64,000 bases of DNA from an uncultured Xanthomonas sp. (GTDB lineage: Bacteria > Pseudomonadota > Gammaproteobacteria > Xanthomonadales > Xanthomonadaceae): positions 1 to 64,000 of the forward strand of contig CALTTS010000008.1 of assembly GCA_943912265.1 (NCBI GenBank), in the 5' to 3' direction. The notes beneath the pieces are model-generated. The model did not search any database. It saw only the letters and a program-made list of their open reading frames with translations, and was not told the DNA's origin. Within the stretch, counting starts at the first letter, position 1. Each line of letters opens with the position of its first letter. The position numbers and the translations under genes were made by a program. Of the stretch, positions 16,149-24,551 are shown in pieces.

Positions 16149-19100
16149 ACCCGCCGCCGCGCGGCTGGGCGTGTCCGGGCACATCGCCCGGCTGTTCCAG
16201 GCCAACCCGCTCACGCCAATCCTCGCCATTGCCGGCTTGCTGCTCGGCGTGGCCGCCATCCTGATCACGCCGCGCGAGGAAGAACCGCAGATCGACGTGA
16301 CCATGGCCAACGTCATCGTGCCATTCCCCGGTGCCGATGCGCGCCAGGTCGAGCAACTGGTGGCCACGCCGCTGGAGCGGGTGCTGGACGGCATCGAGGA
16401 CGTGCACCACCTGTATTCGATCAGTCGTCCCGGCATGGCCGTGATGACGGTCGAATTCAAGGTCGGCGTGCCGCGTCAGACGGCGCTGGTGCACCTGTAC
16501 AACCAGCTCTATTCCAATACCGACTGGATGCCTTCCGGGATGCCGGTCGGCCCGGTCGTGGTCAAGCCGAAGGGCATCGACGACGTGCCGGTGATGGCGG
16601 TTTCACTGTGGACCGACGACCCCCGGCGCGGGGCGCTGGATCTGGGCGAGATCGCGCACACGCTGGAAAACGCGATCAAGCACGTGCCCGGGACGCGCGA
16701 TGTCTACACCATCGGCGCGCCCGATCGTGCCGTGCTGGTCACCCTCGACCCGGCACGCATGGCGGCCCATGGCATCACCGTGGCGGGCCTGTCGCAGGCG
16801 TTGCAGGCAGCCGACAGCGCCGCGCGTCCGGGGGAGCGCGTCGGTGCGAGCGGCATGGTGCAACTGGCGGCGGGCCGGTATCTGGCCGACCGCGAGGACG
16901 TGGCGCAACTGGTGCTGGGGCTGGAAAACGGCCGCCCTGTGCGGGTGTCCGACGTCGCCACGGTGCAGGCCGCCGCCGACGTGCCTTCGCAATACGTCTG
17001 GCAGGGGGCCCCGCCGGGCCGGGCCGGGCCGGCAAGCGGGCGGGCGCCTGCAGTGACCCTCGCCATCACCAAGAAGCCCGGCCAGAATGCCTCGGACATC
17101 ATCCGCGAGGTCCAGCGCCGCCTTGCCGGCTGGCGCGGCACGCTGATTCCGCAGGGCGTGCGGGCCGACGTGGTGCGCGACTACGGCGCCACGGCCGCCG
17201 ACAAGGCGAAGAAACTGATCGAGAAGCTGGTGTTTGCCACCAGTGCCGTGGTGCTGCTGGTCCTGCTGGCGCTGGGCTGGCGTTCGGCCGTGGTGGTCGG
17301 CGGAGCGGTGGTGCTGACCCTCGCGCTGACCCTGTTCGCGTCGTGGGCGATGGGCTTCACCTTGAACCGGGTGTCGTTGTTCGCGCTGGTGTTCGCCATC
17401 GGCATCCTCGTCGACGATGCCATCGTGGTGGTCGAGAACATTCATCGGCACATGGGCCAAGGGGCCACGTCGCTGCGCGAGGCCATCCCGGTGGCGGTGG
17501 ACGAAGTCGGCGGGCCGACCATCCTCGCCACCCTGACGGTGATTGCCGCCCTGCTGCCGATGGCCTTCGTGACCGGCCTGATGGGGCCTTACATGCGGCC
17601 GATTCCGGTGAATGCTTCGGTCGGCATGCTGATCTCGCTGGTGGTGGCTTTCGTGGTCACGCCGTGGTTGAGCCTGCACCTGCTCGGCGGCCACGATCAT
17701 GCCGGCCATCCGGAGGCCGATGCCGATGCCGCACACGGGCCGGGCGAGGGGCGTCTGTCGGCTTGGCTGCATCGGACATTCACGGCGCTGCTGTCGCCGT
17801 TTCTCGATGTGCGCCACGGTGCGCGTCGCCGGCGCTGGCTGTTCGCGGGGATCGGCGCAGCCGTGCTGCTGGCGGTGTCGCTGGTCGGGTTCGGTGCGGT
17901 GATCCTCAAGATGCTGCCGTTCGACAACAAGTCCGAACTGCAGGTGGTGGTGGATCTGCCCGAAGGACGCACGGTGGAAGACACCAGTGCGTTGCTGTCG
18001 GAGCTGGCCGGCGTGATCGACCGCGTGCCCGAGGTGCGCGACTACCAGGCCTATGCGGGGACGGCCTCGCCGATCAACTTCAACGGCCTTGTCCGGCAGT
18101 ACTACCTGCGCGAGCAGGCCAATGCCGGCGATCTGCAGATCAACCTGGTGGACAAGCACCAGCGTTCGCGCAAGAGCCACGAGATCGCGCTGGCCTTGCG
18201 GCCCGCGCTGGCCGCGATCGGCCGCCGCCACGGGGCGTCGGTGAAGGTGGTGGAAGTGCCGCCCGGGCCGCCGGTACTGTCGCCGATCGTGGCCGAGCTG
18301 TACGGGCCGGACTACGCGCAGTCGCGCAAGCTGGGGCGGGCGCTGTTGGCGATGTTCGACCGGACGCCTGACATCGTGGATACCGACAGCACGGTCGAGG
18401 CGGCCGATGCGCAGCGTCAGGTGCTGGTGATCGACCGGGCCCGTGCCGCGCGCCTCGGCGTGCCGGCCACGTCCGTCGTGCAGGCCTTGTCCGCTGCGGT
18501 GGCGGGGCTGGATGCGGCCTACGTGATCGATGACGGTTCGCACTATCCGCGCCCGATCCGGCTGCGTCTGCCGAGCGGCGATCAGGCCAGCCTGCAGCGG
18601 CTGCTGGAACTGCGGGTGGCCGGAGGCGACGGGCAGATGGTTCCGTTGTCGGCCCTGGTGCAGGTCCGGAACACGGGCTGGGACGGCACCATCCAGCACA
18701 AGGACCTGCTGCCGGTGGTGTACGTGACCGGCGACGAGGCCGGCCGCCACGACAGCCCGCTGTACGGCATGTTCGATCTGGTCGGACAGGTGCGCGACCA
18801 CGGCGTGGCGGCGACCGGTCTGGGCCAGTATTTCATCCGCCAGCCGGCCGACGACACCCGTCCGTCGGTGAAATGGGACGGCGAGTGGCAGATCACCTAC
18901 GAGACTTTCCGCGACATGGGCATCGCCTATGGCGTGGGCATGGTGTTGATCTATCTGCTGGTGGTGGCGCAGTTCCGCAGCTACGTGGTGCCGTTGATCA
19001 TCATGGCGCCGATTCCGCTGACCGTGGTCGGCGTGATGCCGGGCCATGCCTTGCTGGGGGCCCAGTTCACCGCGACCTCGATGATCGGCATGATCGCGCT

Positions 19101-19404
19101 GGCCGGCATCATCGTGCGCAATTCCATCCTGCTCGTGGATTTCATCAACCACCTGTTGGCCCGCGGCCGCACCCTCGAAGCGGCGGTGATCGAAGCATGT
19201 GCGGTGCGCGCTCAGCCCATCGCGCTGACCGCGTTGGCGGCGATGGCCGGCGCGCTGTTCATCCTGGACGATCCGATCTTCAACGGCCTGGCCATCGCGC
19301 TGCTGTTCGGCATCGCCGTCTCCACGCTGCTGACGCTGGTGGTCATTCCGCTGCTGTATTACGTGCTGCTGGCGCATCGCCGCGCAGAGGAGGTGCAACC
19401 ATGA
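16141..19404 (+). CDS. RND efflux permease linked to sulfur-transfer genes
   Basis: Inner-membrane proton-driven pump of 1087 aa, with 12 helices and two large periplasmic loops. The start is GTG 16141, overlapping the adaptor stop by 8 bases. The proton-relay helix reads FAIGILVDDAIVVVENIHRH, with the paired Asp. The conserved PNAS-like loop, GMIALAGIIVRNSILLVDF and the C-terminal helices are intact. A His/Asp/Ala-rich insert (GGHDHAGHPEADADAAHG) lies in the central cytoplasmic loop and could bind metal. The substrate is unknown. Sequence alone does not place it in the HAE or HME class. Genes on both sides suggest a sulfur compound or thiol-reactive toxin. Confidence 0.92.
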   Translation: MNEPAAARLGVSGHIARLFQANPLTPILAIAGLLLGVAAILITPREEEPQIDVTMANVIVPFPGADARQVEQLVATPLERVLDGIEDVHHLYSISRPGMAVMTVEFKVGVPRQTALVHLYNQLYSNTDWMPSGMPVGPVVVKPKGIDDVPVMAVSLWTDDPRRGALDLGEIAHTLENAIKHVPGTRDVYTIGAPDRAVLVTLDPARMAAHGITVAGLSQALQAADSAARPGERVGASGMVQLAAGRYLADREDVAQLVLGLENGRPVRVSDVATVQAAADVPSQYVWQGAPPGRAGPASGRAPAVTLAITKKPGQNASDIIREVQRRLAGWRGTLIPQGVRADVVRDYGATAADKAKKLIEKLVFATSAVVLLVLLALGWRSAVVVGGAVVLTLALTLFASWAMGFTLNRVSLFALVFAIGILVDDAIVVVENIHRHMGQGATSLREAIPVAVDEVGGPTILATLTVIAALLPMAFVTGLMGPYMRPIPVNASVGMLISLVVAFVVTPWLSLHLLGGHDHAGHPEADADAAHGPGEGRLSAWLHRTFTALLSPFLDVRHGARRRRWLFAGIGAAVLLAVSLVGFGAVILKMLPFDNKSELQVVVDLPEGRTVEDTSALLSELAGVIDRVPEVRDYQAYAGTASPINFNGLVRQYYLREQANAGDLQINLVDKHQRSRKSHEIALALRPALAAIGRRHGASVKVVEVPPGPPVLSPIVAELYGPDYAQSRKLGRALLAMFDRTPDIVDTDSTVEAADAQRQVLVIDRARAARLGVPATSVVQALSAAVAGLDAAYVIDDGSHYPRPIRLRLPSGDQASLQRLLELRVAGGDGQMVPLSALVQVRNTGWDGTIQHKDLLPVVYVTGDEAGRHDSPLYGMFDLVGQVRDHGVAATGLGQYFIRQPADDTRPSVKWDGEWQITYETFRDMGIAYGVGMVLIYLLVVAQFRSYVVPLIIMAPIPLTVVGVMPGHALLGAQFTATSMIGMIALAGIIVRNSILLVDFINHLLARGRTLEAAVIEACAVRAQPIALTALAAMAGALFILDDPIFNGLAIALLFGIAVSTLLTLVVIPLLYYVLLAHRRAEEVQP

Positions 19405-19844
19405 ACGAGACGCTGTTGCAGGTGGCCTGCCCGCACTGTCATGCCGTGAACCGCGTGCCTGCCGTGCGGCTGGCCGACGGGCCGGTCTGCGGGAGATGCA
19501 AGTCGGTGTTGCTGCCCGCCGAGCCTTTCGCGCTCGATGCCGCCGGTTTCGATGCGCATGCCATGCGCTCGGACATCCCTTTGCTGGTGGATTTCTGGGC
19601 GCCGTGGTGCGGCCCGTGCCGGATGATGGCGCCGGCCTACGCGCAGGCGGCGGCGGATCTGGCGCCGCGCGTGCAGCTGGGCAAGGTGGATACCGAGGCC
19701 GAGCAGGGCTTGGGTGCGCGTTTCGGCATCCGCAGCATCCCGACACTGGTGCTTTTCCACCGCGGCCGCGAGCTGGCGCGCCAGTCCGGTGCGTTGCCGC
19801 GCGGCGCCATCGTCGAGTGGACGCGGCGGCACTTGCCGTCCTGA
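19401..19844 (+). CDS. trxC: Thioredoxin 2 (TrxC) with zinc ribbon
   Basis: Cytoplasmic dithiol reductant of 147 aa. The N-terminal zinc ribbon has C10-x2-C13 and C30-x2-C33, and the active site is W-C70-G-P-C73. This is the TrxC layout (about 139 aa in E. coli). The start overlaps the pump stop by 4 bases and has AGGAGG upstream. Its place as the last gene of the pump operon, in a unit with a rhodanese and a persulfide-type regulator, suggests that it reduces persulfides or regenerates the rhodanese. That role is inferred. Confidence 0.94.
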   Translation: MNETLLQVACPHCHAVNRVPAVRLADGPVCGRCKSVLLPAEPFALDAAGFDAHAMRSDIPLLVDFWAPWCGPCRMMAPAYAQAAADLAPRVQLGKVDTEAEQGLGARFGIRSIPTLVLFHRGRELARQSGALPRGAIVEWTRRHLPS

Positions 19845-20025
19845 CCCACGGATCGGGCGGGCGCCGCCGCCGGGTGCCGGCACGGCGGCAGCGCTTCGCT
19901 GCGGAAACCGGCACCGGTTGCCTGGCCACGCTGCTGCGGCCGCCCGCAGGCGGCGGATGGTCCGGCACCGGCCGGCCGCGGCATGGCGCTGCCGGCCCGG
20001 TGGACATGCCGGAGCGGAAACGAAG

Positions 20026-20049
20026 AAGCCCGGGCATTGCCCGGGCTTT
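20026..20049. terminator. Bidirectional terminator between trxC and rluB
   Basis: GCCCGGGC and GCCCGGGC form a perfect 8-bp stem around a 4-base ATT-type loop, with AA on the left and TTT on the right. It sits between the convergent trxC and rluB genes and closes both. The 180 bases before it (19845-20025) show no gene. Confidence 0.8.
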
Positions 20050-20071
20050 CCGTCTGCACCGATGCGCCGAC

Positions 20072-21628
20072 TCAGCCGCGCGGACCGCGACCGCCGCCGG
20101 GACGGCCGCCACCGCGCGGACCGCCCGGACGCGGGCCGCCGGGGCCGCGGTTGCCGGCCGGCCGGTTCCCGCCGGGGCGATTCCCGCCCGGACGCTGGTT
20201 GCCACCGGCACCGCCGGGACGACCGCCTTGCGGACGCGGGCCGCGCGGGCGCTGCTCGTATGGGTTGAAGCTGCCGGGCGAGGCATGATCGGACGGGAAC
20301 AGCGGCGCGTTGTCCGGGTGCCCGTAGGGTCGGGCTGCACGTGGCTGGCCTTGCCCCTGGCCACCGCCGGCACGCTTCTGCTGCGGGCCGCCGGCACGGT
20401 TGCCATAGGGTTTGTTGCCGCCGCGCGGGCCGGCATTGCGATGCCCGGCCGGGCCGGTTTCCACGCCCTCGGGCACGTACCAGGTGCGGAATGCGGCGGG
20501 ATTGCCTTCCGGCAGGCCGCGGTCGTTCTTCTGCTTGCGCTGCTTGAACGGCTTCTGCGACTGCCGGGCGGCGGCCTCGCCGGTGACGGTCAGGCCGCCC
20601 TTGAAGCCGCCCTTGCCGCGGCCGCGGCCGCGATCCTCGCGGAAGTTGTCGAAACGGCGCAGCTCGCGGCCCTCGTCGGCGCCGCTGCTCTGGCCGTTGA
20701 CGTAGGCATTGCCGCGGCCGCCGTCGCGGCCCACCACGACGGTGGACTTGGCCGCCTTGCGCTGGCCGATCACCGGCTGCAGGGTCAGCGCCGACGGCGT
20801 ACCTTCCTCCAGCTGCAGCTGCTTGCGCAGCGCCTCGACCTGCACGTCGGGCAGCTCCACCGAATGGCCGCGCAGCAGTTCGCGCGGCAGGGCGATGTCG
20901 CCGTAGCGGGTGCGCTTGAGGCGGCTGACCTGGCAGCCCTGCGACTCCCACAGCCGGCGCACCTCGCGGTTGCGGCCTTCCTTGACCACCACCCGGAACC
21001 AGTCGTGCGAATCGGTGCCGCCGATCTTCTCGATCTCGTCGAACTTGGCCGGGCCGTCGTCCAGCGCCACGCCGCGGGCGAGGCGGTCGACGACGGCGTC
21101 GGGCACGTGTTCCTGGCCTTCCGGTGCGCGCACCCGCACCACGTACTCGCGCGCGACCTCGTAGGACGGGTGCATCAGCGCATTGGCCAGCTCGCCGTCG
21201 GTGGTCAGCAGCAGCAGGCCGGTGGTGTTGATGTCCAGCCGGCCGATGGCGATCCAGCGCGCGCCCTTCAGGGCCGGCAGCGACTCGAACACGGTCGGGC
21301 GGCCTTCGGGGTCGTCGCGGGTGGTCACTTCGCCTTCGGGCTTGTTGTAGATCAGCACGCGGGAGGGCTCGGACAGGGCGGTGGCGACGAACACCTTGCC
21401 GTCCAGTTCGATGCGGTCGCCGCCGCTGACCGACATGCCGGTCTTGGCGGTTTCGCCGTTGACCTTCACCAGCCCGTCGGCGATGCGCTGCTCCAGCGCG
21501 CGGCGCGAACCCAGGCCGGCCTGGGCCAGCACCTTGTGCAGGCGTTCTTCGAGCTTGGGGTGTTCGGGGGCGGCGTCGCGCTTCAGGGACAGCTTGTTCA
21601 GCGACAGCTTGCGGGGTGTATCACTCAT
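20072..21628 (-). CDS. rluB: 23S rRNA pseudouridine synthase RluB with long RGG-like tail
   Basis: Modifies uridine 2605 of 23S rRNA (E. coli numbering) in the RsuA/RluB family. The 518-aa product has an S4 RNA-binding domain (about residues 25-75) and a catalytic domain with D132 in IGRLDINTTGLLLLT. EGRNREVRRLWESQGC is also conserved. The enzyme core ends near residue 290. The last ~225 residues are low-complexity, rich in Gly, Arg, Pro, Gln and Asn, with GGNRPGGNRP-type repeats. ATG 21628 gives MSDTPRKLSL and overlaps the scpB stop by 8 bases. E. coli RluB also has a disordered basic tail, but a shorter one. Confidence 0.93.
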   Translation of the reverse strand: MSDTPRKLSLNKLSLKRDAAPEHPKLEERLHKVLAQAGLGSRRALEQRIADGLVKVNGETAKTGMSVSGGDRIELDGKVFVATALSEPSRVLIYNKPEGEVTTRDDPEGRPTVFESLPALKGARWIAIGRLDINTTGLLLLTTDGELANALMHPSYEVAREYVVRVRAPEGQEHVPDAVVDRLARGVALDDGPAKFDEIEKIGGTDSHDWFRVVVKEGRNREVRRLWESQGCQVSRLKRTRYGDIALPRELLRGHSVELPDVQVEALRKQLQLEEGTPSALTLQPVIGQRKAAKSTVVVGRDGGRGNAYVNGQSSGADEGRELRRFDNFREDRGRGRGKGGFKGGLTVTGEAAARQSQKPFKQRKQKNDRGLPEGNPAAFRTWYVPEGVETGPAGHRNAGPRGGNKPYGNRAGGPQQKRAGGGQGQGQPRAARPYGHPDNAPLFPSDHASPGSFNPYEQRPRGPRPQGGRPGGAGGNQRPGGNRPGGNRPAGNRGPGGPRPGGPRGGGRPGGGRGPRG

Positions 21629-22412
21629 CGGAAGGGCTCCGGCCGGCGTTTTCTTCGACGGCACGTGGTTCGGTGGAAAGTTCGGTGGGAGTGGCGGCTT
21701 GCGGTTCCGGTGCGGCGGCGCCGGAACCGGCGGTTTCGGCGGTGGCCGGTGCCGGGGCGGCGTCGCCACCGGCATCGGCGGAGGGGGCGGCCGCGGCCTG
21801 CGCGGCGCCGGGCAGGGCGGCCGACGCCGGGGCCGGCGGGTCCGGGTCGAGCGGCAGCTGGGGGTCCAGTTCGCCGAAGTCCTTCAGTTCGGACAGCGGC
21901 GGCAGCTGGTCCAGGCTCCTGAGCCCGAAATAGTCGAGGAAGGCCTTGGTGGTGCCGTACAGCGCCGGCCGTCCGGGCACGTCGCGGTGGCCGACCACGC
22001 GGATCCACTCGCGCTCCTCCAGCGCCTGGACGATGTTGCTGCTCACCGCCACGCCGCGCACCTGCTCGATCTCGCCACGGGTGATCGGCTGGCGGTAGGC
22101 GATCAGCGCCAGCGTCTCCAGCGTGGCGCGGGTGTAGCGGGTCTTGCGGTCGGTCCACAGCCGCGACACCCAGGCGTGCACGTCCTGCCTGACCTGGAAG
22201 CGGAAGCCGGAGGCCACCTCGACCAGTTCCACGCCGCGCCCGGCGCAACCTTCGCGCAGGGCCTCGATCGCCCGTTCGACGCTGCCCGCCGGCGCCGGCT
22301 GGTCCTCGGCGAACAGGCCGTACAGCTGGGCCAGCGTCAGCGGCTGGTGCGAGGCCAGCAGCGCGGCTTCGACGATGCGGGTGACGGGGAGGGTGTCGGG
22401 GGTCTGGTCCAT
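21621..22412 (-). CDS. scpB: Segregation and condensation protein ScpB
   Basis: Winged-helix (kleisin-associated) subunit of the SMC-ScpAB condensin complex. The core of about 185 aa carries YTRATLETLALIAYRQP, ITRGEIEQVRGVAVSSN and PALYGTTKAFLDYFGL, which are ScpB motifs. The final ~75 residues are an Ala/Pro-rich linker of no known fold. It lies 18 bases downstream of scpA and overlaps rluB by 8 bases, the usual Xanthomonadaceae order. Confidence 0.95.
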   Translation of the reverse strand: MDQTPDTLPVTRIVEAALLASHQPLTLAQLYGLFAEDQPAPAGSVERAIEALREGCAGRGVELVEVASGFRFQVRQDVHAWVSRLWTDRKTRYTRATLETLALIAYRQPITRGEIEQVRGVAVSSNIVQALEEREWIRVVGHRDVPGRPALYGTTKAFLDYFGLRSLDQLPPLSELKDFGELDPQLPLDPDPPAPASAALPGAAQAAAAPSADAGGDAAPAPATAETAGSGAAAPEPQAATPTELSTEPRAVEENAGRSPSDE

Positions 22413-22430
22413 GCGTCTGCGGTGGCGGTG

Positions 22431-23354
22431 TCAGTGGGCGTCGCGGTCGTCGAACTCGCTGGAGAACTGCAGCGGCGCGTTGGTGTTGCCCAGCGCCAGC
22501 GACTTGACGTAGATCGGCGCGGGAACCGGAGCCTCGCCCGGCGCCACGGGCGCGGCGGGTTCCTGGACGATGTCGAGCAGCTGTTCCTTGGCCAGTTCCA
22601 GCATCGCCAGGAAGGTGACCAGCACGCCGAGCCGGCCCTCCTCGGCACCGAACAGCGATTCGAAGCGGTGGAAGCTGCCGTCCTCCAGCCGGGTGAGCAC
22701 CTCGCCCATCCGCTGGCGCACGCTCAGCGCCTCGCGCCGCACCGCGTGGCCGCTGAACAGCTCGGCGCGCTTGAGCACGTCGTGCAGCGCCAGCAGCATT
22801 TCCTTCAGTTCCACCGGCGGCGGCACGCGCACCGCCGAACGGTCCGGGACGTGGGCCTGGGCCACGGCGGTGTCGCGGTCCAGGCGGGGCAGTTCGTCGA
22901 TGTCCTCGGCGGCCTGCTTGAAGCGTTCGTATTCCTGCAGCCGGCGCACCAGCTCGGCGCGCGGGTCGGCTTCCTCGCCGTCCTCGCTGGGCGGGCGCGG
23001 CAGCAGCATCCGCGACTTGATCTCGGCCAGGATCGCGGCCATCACCAGGTACTCGGCCGCCAGCTCGAAGCGCAGTTCCTGCATCACGTTGATGTAGTCC
23101 ACGTACTGCCGGGTGATCTCGGCCACGGGGATGTCGAGGATGTCCAGGTTCTGCCGCCGGATCAGGTACAGCAGCAGGTCCAGCGGGCCCTCGAAGGCGT
23201 CGAGGATGACCTCCAGCGCGTCCGGCGGGATGTACAGGTCCTGCGGGATCTGCAATACCGGCTGCCCATGCACCAGCGCCAGCGGCATTTCCTGCTGCTG
23301 CGGGTTCTGCGGCGGTGGCGGCGCAGGGAGGGCCTGCGCGGGTTCTGCTGTCAT
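22431..23354 (-). CDS. scpA: Segregation and condensation protein ScpA
   Basis: Kleisin subunit of the bacterial SMC complex, 307 aa. The N-terminal motif FEGPLDLLLYLIRRQNLDILDIP and the following AEYLVMAAILAEIKSRMLLP are the strongest ScpA signatures. The C-terminal winged-helix region with VTFLAMLELAKEQ is also present. A Pro/Gln-rich leader of about 35 residues precedes the domain. ATG 23354 is the first gene of the leftward scpA-scpB-rluB operon. Confidence 0.95.
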   Translation of the reverse strand: MTAEPAQALPAPPPPQNPQQQEMPLALVHGQPVLQIPQDLYIPPDALEVILDAFEGPLDLLLYLIRRQNLDILDIPVAEITRQYVDYINVMQELRFELAAEYLVMAAILAEIKSRMLLPRPPSEDGEEADPRAELVRRLQEYERFKQAAEDIDELPRLDRDTAVAQAHVPDRSAVRVPPPVELKEMLLALHDVLKRAELFSGHAVRREALSVRQRMGEVLTRLEDGSFHRFESLFGAEEGRLGVLVTFLAMLELAKEQLLDIVQEPAAPVAPGEAPVPAPIYVKSLALGNTNAPLQFSSEFDDRDAH

Positions 23355-23723
23355 CAGGTGAAGCCGTGGTGCCGGAACGACTCGGGTGGCCTGTGCCGCC
23401 GTCCTGCATGCATGCGTCGCTGCTGGCGGGCCGGGGCGGCACCGTTGCGCGGAACGTCGGTATGCAAGTCAAACAACCGCAGCGTGGATCGCGCGGTCGA
23501 CGGCGGGAAAGATCGTCTGGAGCGGCGGGGCGGGGACGGCGAATCGGCCATCGGGTGCGGAAGCGGCGCCGGGAGGCGGTCCGGGTTCCTGCCGAGGGGC
23601 CGCCGTTTCCGGCCGCAGGCGATTGCATTTAGGTTACGCGCTCGGCCGGCGGCGTGTCCAGTCTCCGGTCGCGGCGGCGGACAGGGCATCATGTCCGCCC
23701 CATGCAGACGGACGGGAACGACC
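23355..23723. other. 369-base intergenic region between scpA and the YciI gene
   Basis: It must hold the divergent promoters of scpA (leftward) and the YciI gene (rightward). Open frames in it have no recognisable motif. I see no RNA gene, repeat or clear hairpin with a T run. Confidence 0.4.
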
Positions 23724-24023
23724 ATGTGGTACGCGATAGAAGGGCATGACGACGAGGACGTGCTGGCCCGGCGGGCGCAGGCCCGGCCGCAGCATCTGGC
23801 GAGGCTGAAGGCGCTGTGCGACGACGGGCGCCTGCTGGTGGCCGGCCCGTGCCCGGCGATCGACGCGGAAGATCCCGGCCCGGCCGGCTTCAGCGGCAGC
23901 ATCGTCATCGCCGAGTTCGATTCGCTCGAGGCCGCGCAGTCCTGGGCCGAGGCGGACCCGTACGTCGCCGCCGGCGTCTATGCCCGCGTGCAGGTGCGGC
24001 CGTTCCGCAAGGTGCTGCCGTGA
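23724..24023 (+). CDS. YciI family protein
   Basis: Small ferredoxin-like-fold protein of 99 aa related to YciI, a family with dehalogenase-like or lyase-like roles that are mostly unproved. It shows MWYAIEGHDD at the N-terminus. The conserved RPQHLARLKAL-DDGRLLVAGP section is followed by EFDSLEAAQSWAEADPYV, all typical of the family. The His of RPQHL and the Asp of the ADPY motif are the presumed active-site residues. It lies just ahead of the BolA gene, the order found in several gammaproteobacteria. Confidence 0.9.
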   Translation: MWYAIEGHDDEDVLARRAQARPQHLARLKALCDDGRLLVAGPCPAIDAEDPGPAGFSGSIVIAEFDSLEAAQSWAEADPYVAAGVYARVQVRPFRKVLP

Positions 24024-24033
24024 GGCGGCGGTG

Positions 24034-24300
24034 ATGATGCCGGCCGCGCGCGTCGAGCGGATCCGCGCCCTGCTGGAGGTGGCCTTCGCCCCGGTCGTGC
24101 TGGAGGTGACCGACGACAGCCACCGCCACGCCGGGCATGCCGGCGCGCGCGACGGCCGCGGCCATTTCAGCGTGACCATTGTCAGCCCGGCCTTTGCCGG
24201 CATGGCGCCGTTGGCGCGCCATCGCGCGGTGTACGCGGCGCTGGGCGACATGATGCAGACCGACATCCACGCGCTGGCGATCCATGCCGAGGCCGGGTGA
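24034..24300 (+). CDS. bolA: BolA family protein
   Basis: BolA/IbaG-like protein of 88 aa, which in related bacteria binds monothiol glutaredoxin to handle 2Fe-2S clusters. The family core is visible in VTDDSHRHAGHAGA, GHFSVTIVSPAFAGM and RHRAVYAALGDMM, ending in IHALAIHAEA. ATG 24034 and ATG 24037 are adjacent possible starts, with GTG 24031 less likely. It begins 10 bases after the YciI stop and is probably co-transcribed. Confidence 0.93.
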   Translation: MMPAARVERIRALLEVAFAPVVLEVTDDSHRHAGHAGARDGRGHFSVTIVSPAFAGMAPLARHRAVYAALGDMMQTDIHALAIHAEAG

Positions 24301-24437
24301 GGCCGGCAGGCCCGGCTTTACGAAATCTGAACAATGTCCGCGGCACGTCATCCGCCGGTCACGGCGTGTCCGCGACGGCGTATGATGCGCGCCAATTTGC
24401 AAGCCATTCATTTTGTGACCACGCTGCGTTTCTTCCG

Positions 24438-24449
24438 TCAATCGATTGA
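24438..24449. promoter_or_regulatory. 12-bp perfect palindrome upstream of the LacI gene
   Basis: TCAATCGATTGA is self-complementary. It lies 60 bases before the LacI-type operator at 24498 and 103 bases before the LacI start. It could be a binding site for another dimeric regulator. No family can be named. Confidence 0.3.
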
Positions 24450-24497
24450 TTGCGAAGGGATGGTTTCTCCCCCGAAAGTAGGGGTTACGGGGTGGTT

Positions 24498-24511
24498 TGG
24501 AAGCGCTTACA
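24498..24511. promoter_or_regulatory. LacI-family operator upstream of the LacI gene
   Basis: TGGAAGCGCTTACA matches the LacI/CcpA-type consensus TGNAANCGNTTNCA at all 14 positions. It lies 41 bases before the start of the LacI-type regulator, as expected for autoregulation. Similar sites occur at 28843 and 42988 in front of other sugar genes. Confidence 0.75.
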
Positions 24512-24551
24512 GTTCGCGTCGATTCAATTCGCTGCCGGGGAGTGCGGGCGA

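Noticed and set aside
20072..20480. CRISPR-like repeats in the GC-rich 3' end of rluB
   Set aside because: The repeats are short, uneven and in frame, and encode Gly/Arg/Asn-rich protein. There are no unique spacers of constant length.
19359..20951. Long minus-strand open frame across trxC and rluB
   Set aside because: It is an antisense or out-of-frame shadow, very rich in Arg/Ala/Pro with no motif. The genes trxC and rluB in other frames explain the DNA.
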